Positions 39,384-50,271 are shown, counted from the stretch's first letter. The stretch: DNA of 64,000 bases from Panopea generosa (GCA_029582155.1 CM055908.1:21747103-21811102), one strand, 5' to 3'. Notes: generated by a model from the sequence alone, not told the origin. Numbers and translations: made by a program.

Positions 39384-39597
39384 GTTTTAAACTTATTTAT
39401 TTTACTTCGATTGTGAAACAAGTTCTTACAATTTAGACAAATCACGCATCGAAGTCTTCCTGGGTAGTACCAGTACAAAGCATATGCGAAAAAAGTGCCT
39501 TGCTCAAGGACACCACACATAGCCGTAGCGGAGGATCGAACCCATGACCCTCCGATCATGTGTTCTGTGCTCTACCACTGGACCATGCGCTCCACAA
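39384..39597 (-). mobile_element. tRNA-headed SINE, minus strand, 12-bp target duplication
   Basis: The reverse complement starts ggagcgcatggtccagtggt (A box ggtccagtggtagagcac) with B box gggttcgatcctcc, then cttgagcaaggcac, a tail-domain motif common in animal SINEs, then ctggtactacccaggaag, and ends near an aaataaataa tail. The flanks share gaagaaatatat at 39372-39383 and 39598-39609. tRNA heads of this type are Pol III promoters; this copy is not a tRNA gene. Its cctgggtagtaccagtac segment (39459-39476 on the plus strand) equals the unit core of the array at 40671-41120. Confidence 0.85.
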
Positions 39598-39609
39598 GAA
39601 GAAATATAT

Positions 39610-40670
39610 ATGAAGTATGTCTTTGCCATTCAAAATTCAGGTTTACAGTTAACTGTCCAGATCATGTTTGGGTTTCACTAATCTTGCATTGGTTACTCTA
39701 AAGCTTCTGAAAGAAACTTTATCAAATTTTGCAGAAATGTTTACAACATTAAGAATGGTGGGTTTTTGTTTTCTGAGGGGTTAAGGTCACCTTGGAAGTT
39801 AAATATCAAACTGAAACTACAGAAGGGAACTACACAGAAGTGTCTAAAAATGAGAGGTGTCATATGTAAATCAGGTTCATAATGTCCAAGGTCAAGGTCA
39901 AAAGTTGGTATGTCACTATAGTACTGTAAGATCATTGGTGGAAATTCCATCAAACTTTATAGAAATGGCGAGGAGAAGATGTGTTTTCTCACTGAGATGG
40001 GCTACTGTAAAAAATCCTATTTAGTCTTGTAAACATGAATTTATGTGTTCATAGTATTGGTTTTCTAAATGTAATTTATGTTCCTTTCTACAGAAAAAAT
40101 AACATTGTCTAATGTGTCCTGGCAGCCTTCTTAAAATGCTCTTACAGTATGGCAAAGTTAATCTATATTACACGGCTCCAAATGGAACAATATTTAAATA
40201 TTTAAACATTCCATCAAAATGGTGCTTTACTTCAATAAATCAGCTATTGGTTAACTCCCAGTGGCACTTCAGTGGAGTTATTGTCAAGGGATTTGTCCAT
40301 TCTAGTCTCTTATTTGATTAATCTTAATTCTCTGTGGTTTTTTTTTTTTTTTCTCTAGAATTATGTTGGTAGATTTATGCTGCTTGCCGTTGTTAGCTCA
40401 CTCTCAATGGCTTGGATGGTCTTAATGTAATGTGAAATAGGAAAGACAAGGTGTTACTATTATTGTCTCATGTACATCTCAGAGGTGTCAGGTTATGTTG
40501 TAGTAGAGTCGGTGTGCTGGAGGAAACTGTGACAAGAGAGATCACAGTTGCTCAGATTATCAGTACAGCAATATATTAATAATGAAATTATAATTTAGTT
40601 TGTTCTAATCTATCTTAGCTTGACTGCAATGAAAGCTCAGTGTTTATATGAACAGTTCTCATGTCCACTT
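39610..40670. other. Spacer with no recognised gene
   Basis: Short ORFs at 39741-39953 (minus) and 40112-40321 (plus) were read and show no known motif. A poly-T run lies near 40338-40353. Confidence 0.4.
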
Positions 40671-41120
40671 CCTGGGTAGAACCAGTACTGAGGGTTGTTT
40701 CCTGGGTAGAACCAGTACTGAAGGTTGTTTCCTGGGTAGAACCAGTACTGAGGGTTATTTCCTGGGTAGAACCAGTACTGAAGGTTGTTTCCTGGGTAGA
40801 ACCAGTACTGAGGGTTGTTTTCTGGGTAGAACCAGTACTGAGGGTTGTTTCCTGGGTAGAACCAGTACTGAGGGTTGTTTTCTGTGTAGAACCAGTACTG
40901 AGGGTTGTTTCCTGGGTAGAACCAGTACTGAGGGTTGTTTCCTGGGTAGAACCAGTACTGAGGGTTGTTTCCTGGGTAGAACCAGTACTGAAGGTTGTTT
41001 CCTGGGTAGAACCAGTACTGAGGGTTGTTTCCTGGGTAGAAACAGTACTGGAGGTTGTTTCCTGGGTAGAACCAGTACTGAGGGTTGTTTCCTGGGTAGA
41101 ACCAGTACTGAGGGTTGAGG
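40671..41120. repeat. 30-bp tandem array, exactly 15 units, SINE-derived
   Basis: Unit cctgggtagaaccagtactg agggttgttt in perfect phase from 40671 to 41120. The core cctgggtagaaccagtact matches the 3' body of the SINE at 39384-39597, and a SINE tRNA-like head lies directly to the right (41121-41217). Two plus frames are open through it, as a 30-bp period predicts; not coding. Confidence 0.95.
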
Positions 41121-41217
41121 GTTGTTTTATGAGAGGCAGAAGGTTGAGCTGGGGATCAAACCCGCATCTCTGGCATGAGGGGCCAACCCACTATGCGTTA
41201 CACTACCACCCACTTCA
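41121..41217 (-). mobile_element. SINE head adjoining the 30-bp array, minus strand
   Basis: The reverse complement reads gaagtgggtggtagtgtaac (A-box region) then gcgggtttgatccccagctc (B box ggtttgatcccc). The segment runs straight into the array, so array plus head look like one SINE whose 3' body was tandemly multiplied. Confidence 0.75.
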
Positions 41218-41893
41218 GTGTATTACAGCAAATTTAATTTCTAAGTATGTTTGTTATAGAATAGACACATAGATGTCATGCATGACAGGTGTGATACATG
41301 AATTGACAAGCATTTTTAGTTAGTGCTTAACATTTCTAGGACATTGAAGGGGCTGGTCAATGAGGTGCCATAGACATAATTATGTAATGTGACAACAGCA
41401 TATGGTGGCACTTATAATACTGCCTCTTCTACATGGACATCAGGGTGAAATTAAGGAAAATTTGTTGGAACCAAGTCTTAGAAACACCATGTAGTAAAGT
41501 AATTACAAGTACAAATCAATTGTGACATGTCTAATGTAAGATATCTCTGGTGGTGATCTATGTGGATTTACAGATTACATATCTGATCCTATTACATTCA
41601 CCTTTAACAACCATGTTCCTGGATATCTACAGATGCAATCTGGGTAATTATTTATAACATTGGTATGTACGTAGTTGAGCAAATATATAACCTGATTTTG
41701 GATGGGGTTATGTTGTAATCAGCTTAAATATAGAAGATGTGCTGTGTTTACATTAGATTGGCTTATATGTCAATGTATTGTTTTTGACATGGGTTTATTC
41801 TTCATTAGGAGTTCTCAGTGTGTGGGGCAGTCCCTTGTTAATGTTAGGATGACCTCTCACCATTATGGTAGTTTGTTGGGGACCATCTTGTAC
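41218..41893. other. Spacer with no recognised gene
   Basis: Unique sequence. Its right end begins a degenerate motif (gaccatcttgtacttgtact) that continues beyond the SINE. Confidence 0.4.
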
Positions 41894-41907
41894 TTGTACT
41901 AAATTAA

Positions 41908-42226
41908 GACCGCGGCGTGGTCTAGTGGTAGAGTGTCCGCCTCGCATGCGGAAGGTCTTGGGTTCAGTCCCCGGCCGGGTCATACCAAAGACTTTAAAAA
42001 TGGTACTAGAAGCTTCCTCGCTTGACGCTCAGCATTTAGAGGAATTCTAGGTCTGGTTGGCCCGGTGTCAGTATAATGTGACTGGGTGGGGTATCATACC
42101 ATGTGTCTGCGGCATGATACTCCAGAGTGACAGCACTTAGAATACTGTCTCAAGTAGACACCGTCGCGATATGACTGAAAAATTGTTAAAAGCGACGCTA
42201 AACACCATACAACAACAACAACAATA
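41908..42226 (+). mobile_element. Full-length tRNA-Ala-like SINE with perfect 14-bp target duplication
   Basis: Flanked by ttgtactaaattaa at 41894-41907 and 42227-42240. The head forms a cloverleaf-like sequence with A box tggtctagtggtagagtg, anticodon loop ctcgcat between ccgc/gcgg (CGC, alanine) and B box gggttcagtcccc. The body has tgtgactgggtggggtatca, ggcatgatactccag, gtagacaccgtcgcgatatg and gactgaaaaattgttaaaag; the tail is (aac)n. Intact target duplication means a fairly recent insertion. LINE-driven retroposition is inferred. The same body motif forms the 50-bp array at 5192-5922. Confidence 0.92.
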
Positions 42227-42240
42227 TTGTACTAAATTAA

Positions 42241-42476
42241 CAGAAATATTTCTTGGAATCTGCCACATATTCGTACTGAAATACCAGAAATATTGTTTGG
42301 AAACACTCAGGTATCAAAAATATGTTTTGTAAAACATTTCATACTTGTACTCAGACACAAGTAATATTGTTTGGAAATAATCTCATACTTGTAATCGGAT
42401 ACAAGTAATAATGGTCAGAAACCAATATGTTATATAAAATTTACTATCAATCTCCCCAAGGGAAGAAAATATAATA
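42241..42476. repeat. Degenerate ~45-58 bp repeat around the SINE and foldback
   Basis: Motifs acttgtactcagacacaagt, aatattgtttggaaa and atctcatacttgta recur loosely four or five times from about 41877 through 42710, interrupted by the SINE (41908-42226) and the foldback element (42477-42653). Confidence 0.55.
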
Positions 42477-42653
42477 TCAATGTCTATAATAAACTCTTTT
42501 TTGTTCCCAAATTTTCGGCTTTCGCCTTCTTCAGGAAAATCGCAGTCTTTTAAGAACTATGTCACATCCATTTTGTAAAAGACTGCAATTTTCCTGAAGA
42601 AGGCGAAAGCTGAAAATTTGTGAAAAAAAAGAGTTTATTATAGACATTGACAA
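42477..42653. mobile_element. Foldback element, 77-bp arms
   Basis: Left arm 42477-42553 (tcaatgtctataataaactc ... ggctttcgccttcttcagga ... gcagtctttta) pairs almost perfectly with right arm 42576-42653; the loop is about 22 nt. Direct repeats caatatgttatata at 42423-42436 and 42651-42664 lie just outside but are offset on the left, so the exact boundaries are uncertain. No ORF; could be a MITE. Confidence 0.8.
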
Positions 42654-42867
42654 TATGTTATATATTGTGTGGAAACCATCTGATACTTTTACCCAGACGT
42701 GAGTAAGTATTGATCAAGATACATGTGTCTGAGTATTTCCTTCCTATAAAACTAGATGCCATCTATAACGTTAAAGGCAATAACAAGCAAAACCAAAGTT
42801 TTATTTGATAGCAATATAATACATCTATATGCAGTACAATTACCAGTACAATTTACAAAGGGGTCTA

Positions 42868-42977
42868 AATTAGAGGTGTCCAAGGGCGTATATATTAGGT
42901 GTCCAAAGGCGTCTATATTAGAGGTGTCCAAAGGTGTCTATATTAGGTGTCCAAAGGTGTCTATATGAAGTAAAGAG
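42868..42977 (+). mobile_element. Piggybac-like MITE fragment with expanded internal repeat
   Basis: Right-end fragment: four copies of aggtgtccaaaggcgtctat att (23-24 bp) followed by atgaagtaaagag and TTAA (42978-42981). Full copies of this family (50033-50267) carry only two to three of these units. Confidence 0.75.
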
Positions 42978-43517
42978 TTAAATGACTTAAGTGAAACACT
43001 TTATGAATTTCCTAACTTTTTTTCGTAACCTTTATTTACTAAATTGTTCATTAATTTACAAACGTTAATGAAACAGGCTTCAGAGAAGTCGGGATGAACA
43101 TCATCACGTATTTTCTGTATTGACTGCTACATGAGCCAAGAACAAAATGAATGTGATTTATGGAATATTGTTAAAGAGCTACAGACAACCACTTTCTTAG
43201 TTCTGTAGATCTTTAAGAGGAAAATGCATTACTAATATGACATTACTTAGTTATTCCGTGTATAAATGACATTATAGCAGGGAAAAAAGTCATGGAATGG
43301 GAATTGGATTATATCTGGTTGAGTTTGTTTTGTGTCCTCTCGGGATAATTAAATTTGTTTGAGGCATTTTTGTTGAGATATTAAAAGGTTGAAGAGATGA
43401 TTACAGGCTTGATGTAAGATATGTTCTACCACAAACACTGTACAGGGAGAGAGGTGGGGGATGTTCAGCGAGGAGTGGAAACTACTTGAAACGTTGTATT
43501 TGTTAATTCTCGATTAA

Positions 43518-43738
43518 CCCTTTGCTCCATAAGCATTTTCTTGGACTCTTCCAAATCATAAGAATTAGTTCACCATGTATCAGCAATGGGTGAATTATGT
43601 TTATCTTAACTGACAGAGTGGAAAACAGTGCAGGAAGTGTTCAGATTGCTCGTAGCAAGCAATCTGAACTCTTCCTGCAGTGTTTTCAAAGGCCTTCTTT
43701 GATTGGTACCGGAAAATGTGTATCTATGGAGTAAAGGG
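43518..43738 (-). mobile_element. Piggybac-like MITE, inverted orientation
   Basis: Preceded by TTAA (43514-43517), starts ccctttgctccataagc, contains gtggaaaacagtgcaggaag and the hairpin gttcagattgctcgtagcaa gcaatctgaac, ends ggagtaaaggg followed by TTAT, so one target copy has mutated. The order of internal parts is the reverse of the other copies. Confidence 0.82.
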
Positions 43739-43740
43739 TT

Positions 43741-44193
43741 ATTGAACATATATGTCAATGTCTTTAAAGGTTTAAACACCATAATTATGTATTGAGTTTG
43801 ACTTACCAAACTATTCTTGGAGGATATTAGAAACAAAAACAACAACCATAACTTACATGTTTAAATAAAAATAAATATAGTAATCTATTTATAGATGTAA
43901 GATTTCACTAAACATCTCAACTTGTGATTTTCCTCAACTCACTTTTTGTTCCCTGCTTTGTGAAAAGTGGGAGACACTTATTTGGGTCTGTCCATCTGTT
44001 TAGGGGTTGCGGCATTTGTTGTTCTACAGTTATGGCCCTTTTATTTGCGAAAAATTGTATTTTTAGGGAGTTTCCGTGCAATTACTTAAAAATGCCTGAA
44101 TAAAATATTTTGAAAAAAGCCGGGACATAAATTCACTGCATTTGCTTGTTTGAAATGCTATAACTTCATATACTCATACATTGATCATTTTAT
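43741..44193. other. Spacer with no recognised gene
   Basis: Contains a short gttatggcccttttatttg stretch related to the dispersed family I repeat near 44028. No gene seen. Confidence 0.4.
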
Positions 44194-44455
44194 ATTTAAT
44201 CCTTTACCACTAAGTACAGATTTATCATGTAATCCTTTACCACTGAGTACAGATTTTACATGTAATCCTTTACCACTGAGTACAGATTTTACATGTAATC
44301 CTTTACCACTGAGTACAGATTTTACATTTAATCCTTTACCACTGAGTACAGATTTTACATGTAATCCTTTACCACTGGGTACAGATTTTACATATAATCC
44401 TTTACCACTAAGAACAGATTTTACATTTAATCCTTTACCACTGAGTACAGATTTG
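44194..44455. repeat. 33-bp tandem array, 8 copies
   Basis: Unit tgtaatcctttaccactgag tacagattttaca. Open in one plus frame (CNPLPLSTDFT repeats) because 33 is 11 codons. Confidence 0.95.
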
Positions 44456-44904
44456 TTATAACTTCAATAATATGTGGTTCAAGTAATCATTTGGGAAATT
44501 TGAAAGTTTCGAGTTGAAGAAAATTTCAGCTTGAGATGTTTAGTGAACCTTGACCCTGATACCGAAGTAGTGCTTTTCAAAATATCATAGAAATGTATAC
44601 ATATAAGCTAAAGGTGCTTGATTGAACCATGTTGCCAGAAACAGTAGAGGTAATATTTCCATGAGTGTCTTGTATATGTGCAGTGGACAGTTGCTGTTAC
44701 AAACACATGCTGGTTTGATTAAAGTATCTGTACCTGGCACTATTGACCATTGTTACGATCTTGTTTCGGAGAGGTGTTATTGACATGTTATAATTAGTTT
44801 TCATAATTAGTTTCTAAAATTAATAAAGTTATGTATGCTATGTATTGTTGCCTGGAAAATTTAGGTTTCTGTAGCAGCTTCAAGTTTTCATAAAAACTAT
44901 CATG
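44456..44904. other. Spacer with no recognised feature
   Basis: Unique AT-rich sequence; nothing supportable. Confidence 0.4.
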
Positions 44905-44930
44905 GTAATCATCATCGTCATCATCATTGA

Positions 44931-44964
<34 letters not shown>

Positions 44965-44990
44965 TTCATCATCATCATCATCGTCAGTCA
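44905..44990. repeat. (ATC)n microsatellite
   Basis: Long run of atc with a few gtc/ttc interruptions; reads as poly-Asp on the minus strand. Further short atc runs lie at 45098-45115 and 45355-45368, and the sequence caatatcagaagtaaagaat ttagataaga is present twice (45009, 45119). Confidence 0.9.
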
Positions 44991-45475
44991 TAATCTAGAT
45001 TACTATTCAATATCAGAAGTAAAGAATTTTAGATAAGAATGTTTTCAAATATAAGAAAAAAATCACAATCATACATCGTCATCATGTTCATTACTGTGGT
45101 CATCATCATCATCATATTCAATATCAGAAGTAAAGAATTTTAGATAAGACATCACTAGACAGATTTATTTGGTGTGAAATATTACATTGTATAGCAATAC
45201 ATATGATTCCTTAAAATACAGAAAGAAAAAATATGACAATCAAGTACAAGGAATTGCACAAAAAAGATAGTCCCCCCCACCACCCCATCCCCTAATTATT
45301 TCCATATGTGGTCCCTGACTATTATTATTATTATCCCAATAACTGCCATGCTATCATCATCATCATCACTAGTTTTATTATCACAATGTCTTCAATGCTA
45401 TCATGATCGTCATCATGAGTTTTACTATTATCATAATAACTGCCATTTTGTCATCATCAGTACTGCCACCACCAG

Positions 45476-45652
45476 CAATGCTATTATCAGCATTAGCAGG
45501 TGCAGTCATGATCACTTCATCACCTAAGTGTCCATATATTTCTCGCATACCCAATAAGGACATCTGTATTTTACCAAATTCCATATTTCTATCCCAAAGG
45601 CCGAGATAAAATTCTCGCACTGTGACAATTGATCTATCCAAGATGAGACATG
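45476..45652 (-). other. Coding-like minus-strand segment, unidentified
   Basis: The minus strand is open from just after a possible acceptor (ttgtctttaag) and reads VKSCLILDRSIVTVREFYLG then LWDRNMEFGKIQMSLLGMRE and IYGHLGDEVIMTAPANADNS. The composition is balanced and protein-like, unlike most ORFs here. I do not recognise a family. A nearby minus-strand stretch at 45770-45870 (RQNCLDRKSGKVVQNSYPKG) is also open for a short way. Could be an exon of an unrelated gene, a processed fragment of one, or chance. Confidence 0.2.
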
Positions 45653-46189
45653 ATTTGACATCTTAAAGACAATTGTGGAAAAAGATAATGGTAAATTAAA
45701 TTAAAATAATTACTCCATGTGTTTTGTATGCAATAAAAAGTATTATTCATGACTTTTCCAGTGCAGATAGAAAATTCCATCCTTTGGGATAACTGTTTTG
45801 CACCACCTTGCCAGATTTCCTGTCAAGACAATTCTGCCTCAGGATGACATTTTCTATCCAAATCTCAAACACATGTTAGATTTTCATTTTCATCATCATT
45901 ACTATCATCAATATGAATATTCATTTTCTTATTTATTCATGATGTTTCCATAACAACTGTACTTTACAACCATCATCAACATTATGTCTATCACCACCAT
46001 CATCATTATCACCGCCCTGGTAACTATAATTATGTTCATGGCTTCTGTAAATAAATATCTTACCTGCATCAGTTTCCACCAGTAAAACTTCATTTAGATT
46101 ATATATCTACCTTATCTTCAAATCTTGCATTCCACAGTAGTGTTCAGTACCTGGTACTCTGATGCAGCTTAGGTGTCAGGAACTTCCAG

Positions 46190-46530
46190 TGAAAACTGAA
46201 CTTACAGTGAAACTGAACTGTGAAACTGAACTGTGAAACTGTATTAAAAGTGAACCTGAACTTATAGTGAAACTAAACTATGAAATGAGTTTATAGTGAA
46301 ACTGAACTTCTAATGAAACTGAACAGTGAAACTGAACTTATAAAGAAACTGAACTTACAGTGAGACTAAACTATGAAGTGAACTTACAGCGAAACTGAAC
46401 TTATAGTGAAACTGAACGTATAGTGAAACTGAGCGAACAGTGAAACTAAACTGTGAAACCTGACTTATGGCAAAACTGAACATATAGTGATACTAAGCAT
46501 ACAATGAAACTGAACTTACATTGAGAACTG
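46190..46530. repeat. Degenerate aactgaac/gtgaaact repeat
   Basis: Motif aactgaacttatagtgaaac of variable period (about 18-26 bp) repeated some 15 times with many changes. Confidence 0.8.
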
Positions 46531-46743
46531 AGATTGATTGGCTTGATTTATCAGTAAGTTATCAATTAGTTATCTATTTTTACCTGAAACATTTTCTCCA
46601 GGTACTGTGATTGGCATGATGTCATGAATTGTCTAATCTGGAAACTATTTTGGTTAATTCATGTTTATTTATATGCCATACATTTGTATACAGATTTTTT
46701 TTCTGGAACTCCTATTGAATAGAGACTTGTCTCCAGCCAGACA

Positions 46744-48240
46744 TAGCCAGTAAGAGGGCGAAAGTAATAATGATATAGCCAGTAAAATGGTAAAATTATT
46801 AATGTCATAGACAGTCAGAGGGTAAAATTATTAATGACATAGACAGTCAGAGGGTAAAACTATTAATGTCATAGACAGCCAGAGGGTAAAATTAATAATG
46901 ACATAGACAGTCAGAGGGTAAAATTATTAATGTCATAGTCAGTCAGAAGGTAAAATTATTAATGTCAAAGACAGCCAGAAGGTAAAATTATTAATGTCAT
47001 AGACAGCCAGAGGGTAAAATTATTAATGTCATAGACAGCCAGAGGGTAAAATTATTAATGACATAGACAGCCAGAGGGTAAAATTAATAATGACATAGCC
47101 AGAGGGTAAAATTATTAATGTCATAGACAGTCAGAGAGTAAAATTAATAATGACATAGACAGCCAGAGGGTAAAAATTATTAATGTCATAGACAGCCAGA
47201 GGGTAAAATTAATAATGACATAGACAGTCAGAGGGTAAAATTATATTTGTGTCATAGACAGTCAGATGGTAAAATTATTAATGACATAGACAGTCAGAGG
47301 GTAAAATTAATAATGACATAGACAGCCAGAGGGTAAAATTATTAATGTCATAGACAGCCAGAGGGTAAAATTATTAATGTCATAGACAGTTAGAGGGTAA
47401 AATTAATAATGACATAGACAGCCAGAGGGTAAAATTATTAATGTCATAGACAGCCAGAGGGTAAAGTTAATAATGACATAGCTAGCCAGAGGGTGAAATT
47501 AATAATAACATTGCCAGCCAGAGGGTGAAATTATTAATGTCATAGCCAGTCAGAGGGTGAAATTAATAATGACATGGCCAGCCAGAGGGTGGAATTATTA
47601 ATGTCATAGACAGCCAGAGGGTAAAATTAATAATGACATAGCCAGCCAGAGGATAAAGTTAATAATGACATAGCTAGTCAGAGGGTGAAATTAATAATGA
47701 CATGGCCAGCCAGAGGGTGAAATTATTAATGTCATAGACAGCAAGAGGGTAAAATTAATAATGACATTGCTAGCCAGAGGATAAAGTTAATAATGGCATA
47801 GCTAGTCAGAGGGTGAAATTAATAATGACATGGTCAGCCAAAGATTGAAATTAATAATGTCATAGACATTAAGAGGGTAAAGGTATTAATGACGTAGACA
47901 GCCAGAGGGTAAAATTGATCATGGTATGGTTGGACCTCAGAGGGTCAAAATAATAATGTCATAGACAGCCAGAAGGTAATGTCATAGAGAGCTAGAGGGT
48001 TAAATTCATAATGTCATAGCCAGCCAGAGGGTAATGTCATAGAGAGCCAGAGGGTAAAGTTAATAATGACATAGACAGCCAGAGGGTTAAAGCAATAATG
48101 ACATGGACAGCCAGAGTGTAAAATTAATAATGACAAAGTCAGTCAGAGGGTAAAATTGATCGTGGCATAGTTGGCCCTCAGAGTGTTAAAATAAAAATTA
48201 CATTGTTGGCCTTTAGAGGGTTAAGTTCATAATGACATAG
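46744..48240. repeat. 32-bp tandem array, about 47 copies
   Basis: Unit acagccagagggtaaaatta ttaatgtcatag. Two core forms, attattaatgtcat and attaataatgacat, are interspersed. The right third (47480-48240) is more diverged, with gtgaaatt and ataaagtt forms and length changes. Confidence 0.95.
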
Positions 48241-49349
48241 ATGGTATTATAATGATATAGTCATGTTAATCAGTGCTATTAAAAGAGATATGTATTATCT
48301 TTATAGCCGGGTATTTAATTGATTTAAGATAAAAACAAAAAAGGAAAGAGTCCCATGCATTGTTAAGAAATGGGTAGTGTAGTAAACCTAGTTCTTTATG
48401 TCACAAGAGAATGATTTAGTATTTCCTGCTTTTTATGTTTCCCATTAAGAAGAATGATGGGTGGTATGTTATCCTCTTCCTTTTCTCTGTCTGTTTGTCA
48501 GTATGTGCCAAAATGGTTTCAGTTCAATAAATATCTAAGTTTTCTGTTAAGATTATGTGTACTAAGGTTCCATGCAGGAAAGAAAGTTTGGGATTAAAAA
48601 TAGAAACAAGCAGCTTTAGTTTTAATGAAATTTTGTTTCTTCAATGAAAAAGAAGCTTGTAAGTGGTTCCTTTTTTAAGATTTTCAAAACTTGGAAGCAT
48701 TTTTGTTCCATTTACAAACCTCATTGATAATCCTTCGGACTCATTACAGTTATATATTGACTGCTTGGTGATCCTTGTTTATGAGTATTAAATGTTGTGG
48801 ACACAAAACTGACTCTTCTGTTTTCAAAGTCAAAGCAAAGAAATGCAAACATTTCTAATTTTTGTGTGTGTGTGTGCTTTCTCCATTTTTGTTGAGCCTG
48901 CTTGCGTTGAGCTCGACATAGTTGTCACAATGTCAGCTTCATGACCTGTGCCAGTCGCCGGTATGTTAAAGTGTTTAAATTCATGTAAAATTGTTGTTTG
49001 TATAATTATATAAAGCTTTGTAAATTTGTTATAATGCACAAACATGATGTATAAAAATATATGTGAAAATCTTTAAATCTTATGAAATTTACCTTATTAC
49101 TTTCCAGTGTATAGAACATGTCACATTGTTTACGGACCACCTTCGTATTCTTATATCACCTTCATATCCATGCAAGATATTGATAGTTTTAATAACATCA
49201 GAGAATTGACCATTTTTTACGAGTTTAAAAATGAAACATATTTTTTATTACAATGGGGAATGTGTGCAACTAACCTATTTTGTGATGGTAGAGGTAAACC
49301 CCATAGAGTTATCCTATCTTTATTCTCTGGTAGGGCCTACAGCGTAGTC
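48241..49349. other. Spacer with no recognised gene
   Basis: About 1.1 kb of unique sequence. The ORF at 49107-49406 follows a tttccag but runs into the MITE at its end and has no family motif; not annotated as coding. A (GT)n run lies at 48863-48875. Confidence 0.4.
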
Positions 49350-49353
49350 TTAA

Positions 49354-49597
49354 CCCTTTACTCCATACATACGGGTTTTCCCGCACCAATCACAGAAGGC
49401 CTTTGAAAATAGTGCAGGAAGAGTTCAGATTGCTCGTGACGAGCAATCTGAACACTTCCTGCAATGTTTTCCACTCTGTCAGTTAATATACCGGTAAACA
49501 TAATTCACCCAATAATTTAAAAGCTTCTATATTAGGTGTTCATAGGCGTCTATGTTAGAGGTGTCCAAAGGCATCTATAAAATTATGAAGTAAAGGG
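49354..49597 (+). mobile_element. Piggybac-like MITE, full length (244 bp)
   Basis: TTAA at 49350-49353 and 49598-49601. Ends ccctttactccatacatacg and attatgaagtaaaggg form a short imperfect inverted repeat starting CCCTTTACT/AGTAAAGGG. Inside is a hairpin: gcaggaagagttcagattgc tcgtgac gagcaatctgaacacttcctgc. TTAA targets and CCCT ends are piggyBac traits. It has no ORF and so needs a transposase from elsewhere. Confidence 0.9.
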
Positions 49598-50032
49598 TTA
49601 AGCAATTAATTTAGCTGAGTGAGGTTTTGTTAGAAGTTTGCTTAGTAGCCATTGCATTTTCCAAACTCCTGTAAGCTAGCTAGTCTATGCTTGGATATTT
49701 GTGGAATGGTTTCCTACGCGGAAGTTTGCCTACTTGACTGTAATATGTGTTGACTGGATAAACAAAGATTACAGTAGAAATGATTATCTCACCTGCCACT
49801 TTATCAATAAAGACTTCTGCATGTTTTTAAAATACTTTGATGGTTGTACATATTTAAGCTGGGGTTGATTTGCTGTTACAGGAACCATCTGTTATACTGC
49901 TGCTGGAGGTTATCAGATGTTTACCAATGTTTCACCTACAACATCTTTAGATTCAGGTTCAGTTTCAGGTTTATTGGTATACCGGTAACGACAATACACA
50001 ATTGCCTATGGCCATCTACAAAGAATATTTAA

Positions 50033-50267
50033 CCCTTTACTCCATAGATATGCGTTTTCCCGCACCAATCACAGAAGGCCTTTGAAAACAGTGCAGGAAG
50101 AGTTCAGATTGCTTGTAACGAGCAATCTGAACACTTCCTGCACTGTTTTCCACTCTGTCAGTTAATATAAACATAATTCACTCAATAATTCAAAAGCCTT
50201 CTATATTAAAGGTGTCCAAAGGCGTCTATATTACAGGTGTCCAAAGGAGTCTATATGAAGTAAAGGG
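50033..50267 (+). mobile_element. Piggybac-like MITE, full length (235 bp)
   Basis: TTAA at 50029-50032 and 50268-50271. Same ends and hairpin as the copy at 49354. The right half has cttctatattaaaggtgtcc aaaggcgtctatattacagg tgtccaaaggagtctatatg. The best-preserved copy in the window. Confidence 0.92.
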
Positions 50268-50271
50268 TTAA

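Noticed and set aside
40648-41272. Two overlapping plus ORFs (156 and 203 codons)
   Set aside because: Both are the 30-bp SINE-derived array; two frames being open at once argues against coding.
41908-41985. Functional tRNA-Ala(CGC) gene
   Set aside because: The tRNA-like head is followed by a SINE body and A-rich tail and flanked by a 14-bp target duplication, so it is a retroposon.
44794-44991. Acidic poly-Asp ORF
   Set aside because: Translation of an ATC microsatellite.
49107-49406. 99-codon ORF as an exon
   Set aside because: Its last third lies in a MITE and the rest has no recognised motif or paired donor site.
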